Shown piece by piece: positions 1 to 6,475 of a DNA stretch of 9,055 bases. The notes beneath the pieces were generated by a model. The model made no database searches, had not been told where the DNA came from, and saw only the letters and a program-made list of their open reading frames with translations. Both the position numbers and the translations under genes were made by a program. Source of the DNA: an uncultured Roseburia sp. (lineage in GTDB: Bacteria > Bacillota > Clostridia > Lachnospirales > Lachnospiraceae). The DNA is taken from contig CAKRLC010000105.1 in NCBI GenBank assembly GCA_934358955.1, positions 1 through 9,055 on the forward strand, given 5' to 3'. How positions within the stretch are numbered: position 1 is the first letter of the stretch; every line of letters starts with the position of its first letter.

Positions 1-240
1 GATGTTATCGTCGTAGATCCGCCAAGAAAAGGCTGTGATGAAACCCTGCTGGAGACCATGATCGAGATGAACCCGGAAAGGATTGTGTATGTAAGTTGCG
101 ACAGTGCGACACTGGCAAGGGATCTGAAGTATCTGTGTGAGAGGGGATATGAGCTTCACAAGGTCTGTGCGGTTGATCAGTTTGGGATGACGGTTCATGT
201 CGAGACGGTAGTATTACTATCCAAGGTTCAGGGCGAGTAG
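1..240 (+). CDS. rlmD: 23S rRNA (uracil-5-)-methyltransferase, RlmD/RumA family, C-terminal part
   Basis: This is the 3' end of a gene whose start lies before the window; 79 codons are visible in frame 1, ending in TAG. The family uses S-adenosylmethionine to make 5-methyluridine in 23S rRNA. The fragment carries the family's C-terminal signatures: DPPRKGC (residues 6-12 of the fragment), the catalytic-cysteine motif [12 protein letters not shown] with Cys33, and the terminal HVETVVLL motif with Glu68. The Cys-to-Glu distance is 35 residues, the same as between the nucleophile Cys389 and Glu424 of E. coli RumA, so the active site is intact. It is a chromosomal housekeeping gene and unrelated in function to the genes after it. 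The 3' end of such genes is a known integration site for conjugative elements in streptococci, which fits the accessory DNA starting right after it. No terminator is obvious after the stop. Whether it is RlmD, RlmC or the dual-site RlmCD type cannot be told from the fragment. Confidence 0.93.
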   Translation, partial: DVIVVDPPRKGCDETLLETMIEMNPERIVYVSCDSATLARDLKYLCERGYELHKVCAVDQFGMTVHVETVVLLSKVQGE

Positions 241-256
241 GCGTAAATATGGTAGG

Positions 257-430
257 GAATTGGAGAAGGAAGCTGCAAAAGAAAGGGGTCTCCTTCCGGC
301 ATATATGCTGACTTATTTCAGCAATTATGACGAAGCGTATCAGTTATTAGATGTATGCGTAGACAAGAAGATAGGAAGGGACTCTTTACAACAAATTATT
401 AAATATGCGGAGGAACTGGGAAATGTTTAA
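257..430 (+). pseudogene. Possible gene remnant or small ORF between rlmD and the methyltransferase
   Basis: An open frame runs from about 212 to a TAA at 428-430. The part from 257 reads as ordinary protein (EAAKERGLLPAYMLTYF, then NYDEAYQLLDVCVDKK, ending AEELGNV), about 57 residues and mostly helical. Its only in-frame ATG is at 305, giving a 41-residue peptide, and it has no Shine-Dalgarno sequence. I therefore favour the C-terminal remnant of a larger, lost gene over an active small gene. I do not recognise the family. Its stop lies 3 bases past the start codon of the methyltransferase (ATG 423-425, TAA 428-430), so if it were translated it would be coupled to the methyltransferase. Confidence 0.35.
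409..413 (+). promoter_or_regulatory. Ribosome binding site fixing the methyltransferase start
   Basis: GGAGG lies 9 bases before ATG 423. The longer reading frame opens at ATG 405, but that codon sits upstream of this site and would put six extra residues (MRRNWE) before the MFKTVDLFCGAGG sequence that normally begins C5 methyltransferases. The start at 423 is therefore preferred. Confidence 0.8.
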
Positions 431-2000
431 GACTGTGGATTTGTTCTGCGGGGCTGGCGGCTTAAGCTTTGGGTTTGAAGCAACAGGCCATTTTCAAATA
501 GTTGCAGCAGCCGAGATTAATAAGGATGCGAGAAAAACTTACATCGCAAACCATAAAGGGGGAGACGGCATCGAGATGATTCCGGATGTCCGGGGGTACG
601 ATTTCAGAGGTCTCTCTAAAAAATTCGGCGGAATAGATGTAGTTATCGGCGGACCTCCCTGTCAGGGATTTTCAAATGCCAACAGGCAGAAGAACCATAT
701 AATCAGCATGAACAATTCTCTTGTTAAAGAATATTTTCGTGCGGTTAGAGAAATCAGACCTAAAGCCTTTATCATGGAAAATGTAAGCATGCTCTCGTCT
801 GATACGCATAGGTTTTATGATTCGTATAAGGATCATGATGAGGTGGAGAAGCTTGGCATAGAAATGAGGCGGGATGAACTGGTTATCGCTGAACAGAATT
901 ATGATGGGGTAGATTGTTTTCAAGCTTTAAGAGACCATGAAAATGAAATGTACAGTATTTCAGATGAGCTGCTTCAACTGCTGAATGTGTTATATAAAGA
1001 TAGGAAGAGCAAGGAAGACCGACTCCCGAAATATATTGAAAAGAAGGGCGGGGAAATAACCAGAAAAATAGAGGATTTCCTTGATGAAGAGAGATACCAG
1101 TATCAGATTCTCAGAGACATAGCAGACCATCTGAATGCTGGAGAACTTGCAGCTTATTTTGATGAGCTTGGAATGTTTATTAAATTCCAAAAGAGTTTCA
1201 GGCTGCTGAATGAGCTGGATGATAATAAAATCATTTATGAACTGGTACATGATGAAAGTACCGGGAAGATAACTGCGGTGGTCAATTCCTATTCTGTTAT
1301 TGAATATGTTAATAAGATACTTGGTGAAGATTATGTAAAAACCGGCAACGTAATAAATGCATTATGGTTCGGAGTTCCACAGGAACGGAAAAGATTTATA
1401 ATGATGGGAATCCGTTCAGACGAGATTGAATCTGATGAGGTTAAACTTCCTGATGGAAGCGAGGGTGTTGCCCAGGTTGTTACTGTAGGGGAAGCAATAA
1501 TGGATCTTGCAGAATATGACCCATTCGATGGTGCCGATGATAAAGAAATACATTACAAGAAGAAAGACAAGTTATTAAAGTATGAAGCTTTGATGCGGGA
1601 AGGTTCTTCCGGCATAAGAAATCATCTTGTTCCTAAAACCGGAGATATGGCATTAAAGCGTTTTAAGGCACTGAAAGAGGGAGAAAATTTCCATAAACTC
1701 CAACAGGAGCTTAAAGACAATTACGCAGACCCCGGCAGAACACAAAACAGTATTTATTTGAGGCTGGATAGAAAGAAGCCAAGTGGAACGGTAATAAATG
1801 TAAGGAAATCCATGTGGGTGCATCCTACAAAACACAGGGCAATCAGTGTTAGAGAGGCTGCAAGGCTACAATCATTTCCTGACAGGTTCATATTCGAAGG
1901 GACTAAAAACTCCCAATATCAACAAGTTGGAAATGCTGTTCCACCTATGATGGCGGAGGGGATAGCAGAGAACCTGCTTAAGTACATAAGTGAAGATTGA
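423..2000 (+). CDS. dcm: C5-cytosine DNA methyltransferase (Dcm family)
   Basis: This 525-residue protein transfers a methyl group from S-adenosylmethionine to C5 of cytosine within a specific DNA sequence. All main family motifs are present and in order: motif I LFCGAGGLSFGF (7-18, cofactor binding), motif IV GGPPCQGFSNANR (76-88) with catalytic Cys80, motif VI MENV (118-121), motif VIII QERKRF (320-325), motif IX RAISVREAARLQSFP (472-486), and motif X GNAVPP (503-508). It is intact and long for the family; the excess is a charged, mostly helical insert of about 170 residues (roughly 126-300) between motifs VI and VIII. The target-recognition region lies between motifs VIII and IX, and its recognition sequence cannot be read from here. 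It has its own terminator and is separated from the downstream operon. Next to a Vsr-like nuclease and a GHKL ATPase, its likely job is to protect host DNA in a restriction-like system. Confidence 0.96.
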   Translation: MFKTVDLFCGAGGLSFGFEATGHFQIVAAAEINKDARKTYIANHKGGDGIEMIPDVRGYDFRGLSKKFGGIDVVIGGPPCQGFSNANRQKNHIISMNNSLVKEYFRAVREIRPKAFIMENVSMLSSDTHRFYDSYKDHDEVEKLGIEMRRDELVIAEQNYDGVDCFQALRDHENEMYSISDELLQLLNVLYKDRKSKEDRLPKYIEKKGGEITRKIEDFLDEERYQYQILRDIADHLNAGELAAYFDELGMFIKFQKSFRLLNELDDNKIIYELVHDESTGKITAVVNSYSVIEYVNKILGEDYVKTGNVINALWFGVPQERKRFIMMGIRSDEIESDEVKLPDGSEGVAQVVTVGEAIMDLAEYDPFDGADDKEIHYKKKDKLLKYEALMREGSSGIRNHLVPKTGDMALKRFKALKEGENFHKLQQELKDNYADPGRTQNSIYLRLDRKKPSGTVINVRKSMWVHPTKHRAISVREAARLQSFPDRFIFEGTKNSQYQQVGNAVPPMMAEGIAENLLKYISED

Positions 2001-2002
2001 GA

Positions 2003-2038
2003 AATAGGCACAGGGCAAAACCTGTGTCTATTATTTTT
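2003..2038 (+). terminator. Rho-independent terminator after the methyltransferase
   Basis: A 12-base stem (AATAGGCACAGG at 2003-2014 with CCTGTGTCTATT at 2021-2032) pairs along its whole length with one G-T wobble. It has a six-base loop GCAAAA and is followed by A and five Ts. It begins three bases after the stop codon, so it should end the methyltransferase transcript and separate it from the next operon. Confidence 0.92.
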
Positions 2039-2079
2039 GAAATAATATTAAAATAACAATGCGTAAATAGGGACTGATG

Positions 2080-2143
2080 ATAGTATTTTATAAAAAATGC
2101 TAATAAAAAAGAATGGAAAAATTTAAAATAAAATAGTATTTTA
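2080..2143. repeat. Two copies of an 11-base AT-rich repeat upstream of the operon promoter
   Basis: ATAGTATTTTA occurs at 2080-2090 and again at 2133-2143, 53 bases apart. The core ATAGTAT occurs a third time inverted (ATACTAT, 2211-2217) just past the promoter. The whole spacer 2039-2161 is very AT-rich and holds no gene. The copies could be binding sites, or chance repeats in low-complexity DNA. Confidence 0.35.
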
Positions 2144-2161
2144 AAATTATTTGCAAAATAG

Positions 2162-2190
2162 TTGACAAATACACAACAAAAATGTATGAT
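2162..2190 (+). promoter_or_regulatory. Sigma-A type promoter of the defence operon
   Basis: The -35 TTGACA (2162-2167) and -10 TATGAT (2185-2190) are separated by exactly 17 bases: a perfect -35 and a one-mismatch -10, after an AT-rich upstream stretch. Transcription would start near 2197, leaving a leader of about 40 bases before the first gene at 2239. Because the upstream ATG at 2182 overlaps the -10 element, it cannot be the start of that gene. Confidence 0.85.
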
Positions 2191-2214
2191 TATATTGGAG
2201 TAAATGAATCATAC
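2184..2214. promoter_or_regulatory. Inverted repeat overlapping the promoter, candidate operator
   Basis: GTATGATT (2184-2191) and AATCATAC (2207-2214) form a perfect 8-bp inverted repeat with a 15-base spacer. The left arm contains the -10 hexamer and the right arm lies about 10-17 bases past the predicted transcription start. The left arm is not in the transcript, so this would act as DNA (a repressor or autoregulator site), not as an RNA hairpin. No gene in the window is an obvious cognate repressor. Confidence 0.5.
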
Positions 2215-2228
2215 TATATCACTATTTT

Positions 2229-2233
2229 GGAGG
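2229..2233 (+). promoter_or_regulatory. Ribosome binding site fixing the start of the 76-residue protein
   Basis: GGAGG lies 5 bases before ATG 2239. It is the only good site in the leader and supports 2239 over the upstream in-frame ATG at 2182, which lies inside the promoter. Confidence 0.8.
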
Positions 2234-2238
2234 CAGAA

Positions 2239-2469
2239 ATGAATACAGAGTCAAAGAGAGATAAATTTGTGAGGATTGCAGAGGCAAGGACAAATAAAAT
2301 AATTAACATGGTTCAGCTTCTGGGAAACTGTTCCAATCAGAGCCTGTATGAATATACAAACAAGGATGTAGATAAGATTTTTAAGGCTATTCAGACTGAG
2401 CTGGATGAAGCAAAAAAGAGGTTCAGTAAACAGGATAGTCAAAAAGGATCCAAGTTTACCCTTGATTAA
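2239..2469 (+). CDS. Small conserved-looking protein of unknown function, first gene of the operon
   Basis: A 76-residue, highly charged and mostly helical protein with no signal peptide or membrane segment. Recognisable stretches are KRDKFVRIAEARTNK (6-20), LLGNCSNQ (27-34), and YEYTNKDVDKIFKAIQTEL (37-55), ending in a lysine-rich tail. It resembles small proteins of the form KRxxFVRxAExRxNK...GN.SN...YEYT..DV..IF that I associate with phage and mobile-element contexts, but I cannot give it a function or family name. It starts after its own GGAGG site and ends 13 bases before the ATPase gene, so the two are certainly co-transcribed. It has no clear helix-turn-helix pattern. It could be an accessory subunit of the ATPase complex or a small regulator; this is inference. 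Confidence 0.82.
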   Translation: MNTESKRDKFVRIAEARTNKIINMVQLLGNCSNQSLYEYTNKDVDKIFKAIQTELDEAKKRFSKQDSQKGSKFTLD

Positions 2470-2482
2470 AGGAGAACGTGAT

Positions 2483-4543
2483 ATGAACGAAAAGTGGAAT
2501 GAGAAATACAAGTGGTGCTTCAGTCCTCTCGGCACTGGAGATAAAGTTGGCGTTAACAATGCAGGCATCGGAATTTTTAAGAAACAGCCCTATATTGGAC
2601 TGGCAAAAGAAATTCTTCAGAATGTAATAGATGCTAAAGATAAAAATATAACAGAGCCAGCCAAAGCGGTTTTTGAAGTCATCTATGTGCCGAAGACGCA
2701 GCTACCTGACCCTGAAAGGCTTTCATACGTAATAAAACAGTGTTATGAGTATTATCATGAAGGCGATGATGGAATTAAAATGGGTCTTTTAAAGTCTGCG
2801 GCGGAATCGCTTCTTGATGGAGATGACTTGATTCCGGTTCTGAAGATAAGCGATTTTAATACCGTAGGGTTAACAGGCGCCAGAGAAGAAAAAGGAAGCA
2901 ACTGGACAGGGCTTGTAAGAGAAATAAGTGCTACAAACAAGGGAAATGGCAAGAGTGGATCCTTTGGCGTTGGAAAATTTGCTCCGTTTAATTTCTCTCA
3001 GATTCGAACAATTATCTATTCAACACATAACAAAGACGGAGAAACAGCATTACAGGGTAAAACGATACTGACAACCTTCCGTGATGAGGATGGAAAACTC
3101 AAGCAGAATGTTGGCTTGTTTGGTTTGATAGAAGAGGAAGACTGCAAAGCAATTTATGATCCCAATGATGCGCCGGATATCTTCAATCGAACAGAATGTG
3201 GAACGGATTTATTTGTTATAGGTTTCAAAAATGAAGAAGAATGGATGCAGCAGGTTGCGGTAAGTGTTCTTGAGTACTTCTTCTATACTATCTATATTGG
3301 GGACCTCGAAGTATCTATTATAGATGGCGGTAATAGAATTGACATTAATAAAGACAGCTTGTCATCAATGATGAATAAATACGCTGATTACTGCCATCGT
3401 AAGGAAATAGAGTTTAGTGCTCCTGCATTTTGGGAAATTCTAAATGACAGAACAGGCCGTACTAAACATTATGCAGAACCGTTTGATAATAAAGGAGAAG
3501 TCGAATTATATCTTCTGGTAGATCAGGACTTGGCAGAAAAACGCATACTTGAAATGCGTACTGCCGGAATGAAGATTACAGAAGATACTGCTTTCAGAAT
3601 TGGGGCATACTTCAGAGGGATTTTTATAGCAACTGGAAAAGGGAGCAAATCTGATAATCCCAAAGACAATATTAACAGCTTTCTAAGGAAATGTGAAAAT
3701 CAGGCACATGATACCTGGAGCAAAGATGAATATGAAAATCATACAAAAGAAGCGGATGCTGTGATTAAAAAAATCCACTCGTGGATACTTGAAAAGGTCA
3801 AAGCAGAAATGCCAGAAGTTGACACAGAGGAAACCGAAGGGTATGGACTGGCTGATTTAATTCCGAATCAGGAAAGCGACGGCAAAGATGATACTGAAGA
3901 AAAAGCATATTTTACTTTCGAGCCGCTACCTGTAGATATTACACAGTCATTTTCAAAGAAGCCGCAGAAGAAAGCTTCTGATGTAAGCATTATATCAAAA
4001 AATCCTGATGAAAAAGATCCGGACGATGTGGTTATTCCAAATGAAGAGGGGGAGGAGCCTGTACCTGCTGGAGGAAGTGAACCGACTCCAAATCCACCTC
4101 ATCCGCCTTATCCCGGACCTTTCCCAGGACCGTTTCCTGGCCCTGAACCGACACCGAATCCTAATCCGTTCCCTGGGGGAGATACTACTATTCCAGGTTC
4201 GTCACAGGAAATTGGAAAGAAGGATACGGGCAGAACAACACTTCATGGCCTGAGAATATTGGGAGTTCGAACCCCGTATGACAATACAAAAGGGGAATTC
4301 CGTATTACGTTTATTCCTGAAAAAACTGCTGATGATGTTCATGTAAGGCTTCGTATTGGAGCAGATGATGAAGATAAGCGTCAGGCGGATGTGAATAGTG
4401 CTTTTTATGGAGAGACCAAGCTGGAATTGAGCCGTGGCTTTATACTTTTGCCTCATGTTGATAAGAGCAAGAAAGTGGTTCTGAGAATAAAGCTTAACAA
4501 TGCCAGGAGATGTCAGCTGGAGGTGAGTGCATATGCTAAATAG
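2483..4543 (+). CDS. GHKL-type ATPase (MutL/MORC-like) with proline-rich hinge
   Basis: A 686-residue cytoplasmic protein, start chosen at ATG 2483 behind AAAGGAG (2468-2474). The frame extends 26 codons upstream, but that part overlaps the previous gene in another frame. The N-terminal domain has the GHKL signatures: N-box EILQNVIDAKD (43-53; Glu43, Asn47, Asp50), a G1-like box ISDFNTVGLTG (122-132; Asp124), and a G2-like box SGSFGVGKFAPF (158-169). These bind ATP-Mg and drive N-terminal dimer clamping in MutL, Hsp90 and MORC proteins. A second alpha/beta region follows to about 440, then an acidic linker (about 446-530), a proline/glycine-rich hinge (about 533-566, repeats of PGPF and PNP), and a beta-rich C-terminal domain (about 583-686). 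MutL/MORC-like ATPases occur in restriction-modification operons, where they are thought to act as DNA clamps or remodellers. It overlaps the next gene by 11 bases. No nuclease motif is visible in it. Exact subfamily is uncertain. Confidence 0.88.
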   Translation: MNEKWNEKYKWCFSPLGTGDKVGVNNAGIGIFKKQPYIGLAKEILQNVIDAKDKNITEPAKAVFEVIYVPKTQLPDPERLSYVIKQCYEYYHEGDDGIKMGLLKSAAESLLDGDDLIPVLKISDFNTVGLTGAREEKGSNWTGLVREISATNKGNGKSGSFGVGKFAPFNFSQIRTIIYSTHNKDGETALQGKTILTTFRDEDGKLKQNVGLFGLIEEEDCKAIYDPNDAPDIFNRTECGTDLFVIGFKNEEEWMQQVAVSVLEYFFYTIYIGDLEVSIIDGGNRIDINKDSLSSMMNKYADYCHRKEIEFSAPAFWEILNDRTGRTKHYAEPFDNKGEVELYLLVDQDLAEKRILEMRTAGMKITEDTAFRIGAYFRGIFIATGKGSKSDNPKDNINSFLRKCENQAHDTWSKDEYENHTKEADAVIKKIHSWILEKVKAEMPEVDTEETEGYGLADLIPNQESDGKDDTEEKAYFTFEPLPVDITQSFSKKPQKKASDVSIISKNPDEKDPDDVVIPNEEGEEPVPAGGSEPTPNPPHPPYPGPFPGPFPGPEPTPNPNPFPGGDTTIPGSSQEIGKKDTGRTTLHGLRILGVRTPYDNTKGEFRITFIPEKTADDVHVRLRIGADDEDKRQADVNSAFYGETKLELSRGFILLPHVDKSKKVVLRIKLNNARRCQLEVSAYAK
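4092..4185 (+). repeat. Low-complexity proline/glycine-coding stretch in the ATPase gene
   Basis: Short imperfect repeats of the type CCNGGACCNTTTCC encode the PGPFPGPFPGP hinge and the following PTPNPNPFPGG. The segment is visibly more GC-rich than the rest of the gene. It is an in-frame linker between the ATPase part and the C-terminal domain, and is a likely place for length variation between strains. Confidence 0.7.
4519..4526 (+). promoter_or_regulatory. Very strong ribosome binding site inside the ATPase gene end
   Basis: GGAGGTGA lies 6 bases before ATG 4533 and within the last codons of the ATPase gene. It selects ATG 4533 over the in-frame GTG at 4527, which is too close. The arrangement suggests translational coupling at the 11-base overlap. 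Confidence 0.85.
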
Positions 4544-5399
4544 TGCTATGAATTATCCATATCCGGTTCTTAGGAAAGAAAAGGTTGATTATAAGGACAG
4601 TACGTTTGAAGCCAAATTATCCAAAAAGAATCTTAAAGATGGATATCAGATAAAGGTTGAATATAGTGTTTCCAATGCGGAAATTCAGCAGCTGATTGAT
4701 GAAAAAAAAGCCGCCTATGCTTTGCAGATACAATGTGTTTCTACGTGGTTTAGAAGCATGGAAATAAGCGAAAGCAGTATTCAGGAAATAAAGCTTGAAT
4801 CAAATACAATCCATGAACGTGTGGACATGTGTCCCTGCATTATTGCTCTTGAGAAAATAGATGATTTTCAAAATGCTGATTTTACAGAGGATTACGAGGG
4901 AATCAGTTTTGCTATAAATTCCGGTGAGGTTATCGCAATTGGTGAACGTCAGAAGTTTGATGCCATATATAAGGATGACATTATAAAGAAAGGTGATCCT
5001 ATTGTGCATTTTATTAACGATGATCAGACACCTGTAATGTACTGTGAGTATGAATTTGACACTATTAGAATTCATCTTCCCAAGCAGCAGAATGAAAAAT
5101 ACAACCGTATGGGAATGTATGAGAGCTGGAAAGTACCGGTACTTAACGCCATATATGTGGTTCCTGCCATAGCGATGGGCATTGAGGAGATTGCAAAAGA
5201 TACCTTTTCGGGCAGAGAGGGCACCTTGGAGCGGTGGTCGTGGTATAAAACTCTTAAGGTGATGATTCAGACGAAGGCTAAGGATGTTGACAGCGAATAT
5301 AGAAAGATGCTTAACGATCCGATTAAGACAGCACAAATGCTTTTGAATGATAATTCTACGCAGGCGTTGGATGTAATAGATAAAGCGGTGAAGCAGTAA
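4533..5399 (+). CDS. Uncharacterised operon protein with YPYPVL N-terminus
   Basis: A 288-residue soluble protein that I cannot assign to a characterised family. It begins with the distinctive NYPYPVLR (7-14), followed by an alternating strand pattern (about 20-180: KLSKKNLKDGYQIKVEYSV, then AYALQIQCVSTWFRSM, then CPCIIALEKI and PVMYCEYEFDTIRIHL). That suggests a beta-rich N-terminal domain. A helical C-terminal part follows (about 200-288), with a WSWYKTLKVM segment (235-244) and a charged helical tail. There are three cysteines in the middle (68, 100, 102) but no convincing metal site, no P-loop and no nuclease motif. It overlaps the ATPase gene by 11 bases and is followed 12 bases later by the next gene, so stoichiometric co-production with the ATPase is likely. 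I infer a structural, DNA-binding or adaptor subunit of the defence complex. Confidence 0.85.
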   Translation: MLNSAMNYPYPVLRKEKVDYKDSTFEAKLSKKNLKDGYQIKVEYSVSNAEIQQLIDEKKAAYALQIQCVSTWFRSMEISESSIQEIKLESNTIHERVDMCPCIIALEKIDDFQNADFTEDYEGISFAINSGEVIAIGERQKFDAIYKDDIIKKGDPIVHFINDDQTPVMYCEYEFDTIRIHLPKQQNEKYNRMGMYESWKVPVLNAIYVVPAIAMGIEEIAKDTFSGREGTLERWSWYKTLKVMIQTKAKDVDSEYRKMLNDPIKTAQMLLNDNSTQALDVIDKAVKQ

Positions 5400-5411
5400 A
5401 GGAGACCAGCT

Positions 5412-6437
5412 ATGATTATAAATTTCATGAAAAATAGTGCATTGGATACTCTTACTGCAGATATAGCAAATAACGTGTCCAAGTATAATTCTAACGAAAG
5501 ATGGGTAGATGACTATTTCGAAGAAAAGGGAATAGGAAATTATTCATTCAATACAGGAATAGCAGTTCCGGATGTGGATTTGATTGTAGGTGATTCGAGT
5601 ACTGATTTTGAAAACTCAAAGAGGATATATGAGGCTTTTAAAGGAAGCATAAATCCTATCCAGGCCAGTGATCTCAGATTATGGGCTTATCTCGCACATT
5701 GTACCTATTGGGAGTATATGAGAACGAGATGGGCAATAAACATTGAATCTGAAGAAGATGATGAAGATACCGGTTCTGATAAACTGGTTGCAAGAATAGG
5801 CTCAAGATATTTCTTTAAAGCATCTAAAGGAAAAGCGTTTGTACGTCAGGGAATAGCAAGGCTGTATTGGGCGGCGTATCTTACATATGATGAGACTAAT
5901 GCTGCCAATCCTTATGAGATGACGGAGTATTTTTTAAGCAAGCAGGATATTTTTACCGTTTCTACAGAACACGCTCTTGCAAGAAACAAAGCTCTGCTTA
6001 TCGGAGCATTGAAAGCATTGAAGGAGCACGGCGAATTAAAACGTCAGGAAATCCGTAGATTTTTTGTAAAACTTAATCAGGCCGGGGGCATTGTTGTATT
6101 TGACTCACTTAATATTGAATCAGCTTATGAGCTTTCCCAGAGTGTTATAGCAGAAGTGCTTGCAGAGAATACTGGAAGTACTGATGATGAGGTAGAAGCT
6201 GGAGACAGCGAAGGGATTGATAATGAATCTTCCGGGAACACAGAAAATGGCAGTGAGACGCAGAAAGTGGTAAAAATTGACAGCAGTATTATTGCAGAGA
6301 ATGTAAAGACTGGTGCCAAGATGCCTATTGTAGTCAAAAATAACAAATTTCAAACAAAGCCTGCTCTGATTGGGCTAAAAGAAGGAGATACATTTAGAAT
6401 CAGGAAAAATGTGTGGAAAATAATAGAGATTAAGTAG
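5412..6437 (+). CDS. DUF6339-like protein with acidic linker
   Basis: A 341-residue soluble protein starting at ATG 5412 behind AAAGGAG (5398-5404). Residues about 80-200 carry a distinctive aromatic-rich pattern: LWAYLAHCTYWEYMRTRW (90-107), IGSRYFF (129-135), GIARLYWAAYLTYDE (147-161), NPYEMTEYFLSKQDI (166-180) and LARNKALL (189-196). From memory this pattern matches the domain of unknown function DUF6339; that assignment needs a profile search. An acidic, serine/glutamate-rich linker follows (about 254-284), then a small lysine-rich C-terminal module (about 285-341, ending VWKIIEIK). The conserved W, Y, R and D residues could form a nucleic-acid-binding or enzymatic surface, but no known catalytic motif is evident. 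It sits between the YPYPVL protein and the Vsr-like nuclease in the same operon. Confidence 0.85.
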   Translation: MIINFMKNSALDTLTADIANNVSKYNSNERWVDDYFEEKGIGNYSFNTGIAVPDVDLIVGDSSTDFENSKRIYEAFKGSINPIQASDLRLWAYLAHCTYWEYMRTRWAINIESEEDDEDTGSDKLVARIGSRYFFKASKGKAFVRQGIARLYWAAYLTYDETNAANPYEMTEYFLSKQDIFTVSTEHALARNKALLIGALKALKEHGELKRQEIRRFFVKLNQAGGIVVFDSLNIESAYELSQSVIAEVLAENTGSTDDEVEAGDSEGIDNESSGNTENGSETQKVVKIDSSIIAENVKTGAKMPIVVKNNKFQTKPALIGLKEGDTFRIRKNVWKIIEIK

Positions 6438-6463
6438 TGCACATCCTGACTGGTATCTTTGTT

Positions 6464-6469
6464 GGGAGG
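6464..6469 (+). promoter_or_regulatory. Ribosome binding site fixing the Vsr-like start
   Basis: GGGAGG lies 6 bases before ATG 6476. The frame could begin at GTG 6437, but the 13 codons before 6476 have no site of their own, and Vsr proteins begin close to the conserved KNMR motif, which favours 6476. Confidence 0.8.
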
Positions 6470-6475
6470 TTTGAG

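Noticed and set aside
2182..2238. Longer start (ATG 2182) for the first operon gene, giving 95 residues.
   Set aside because: The ATG overlaps the -10 element of the promoter and would not be in the transcript; GGAGG with ATG 2239 is far better.
2405..2482. Upstream extension of the ATPase frame to ATG 2405.
   Set aside because: It lies inside the preceding gene in another frame, has no good ribosome binding site, and a strong site precedes ATG 2483.
4124..4197. Four CCWGG sites (4124, 4136, 4172, 4193) clustered in the hinge-coding segment, suggestive of Dcm/Vsr self-targeting.
   Set aside because: They follow from Pro-Gly codons in a repetitive linker, CCWGG also occurs elsewhere in the window, and the specificity of this methyltransferase is unknown.
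4800..5336. 178-residue open frame on the minus strand.
   Set aside because: Shadow of the YPYPVL gene: low-complexity hydrophobic translation, no ribosome binding site and no recognisable domain.
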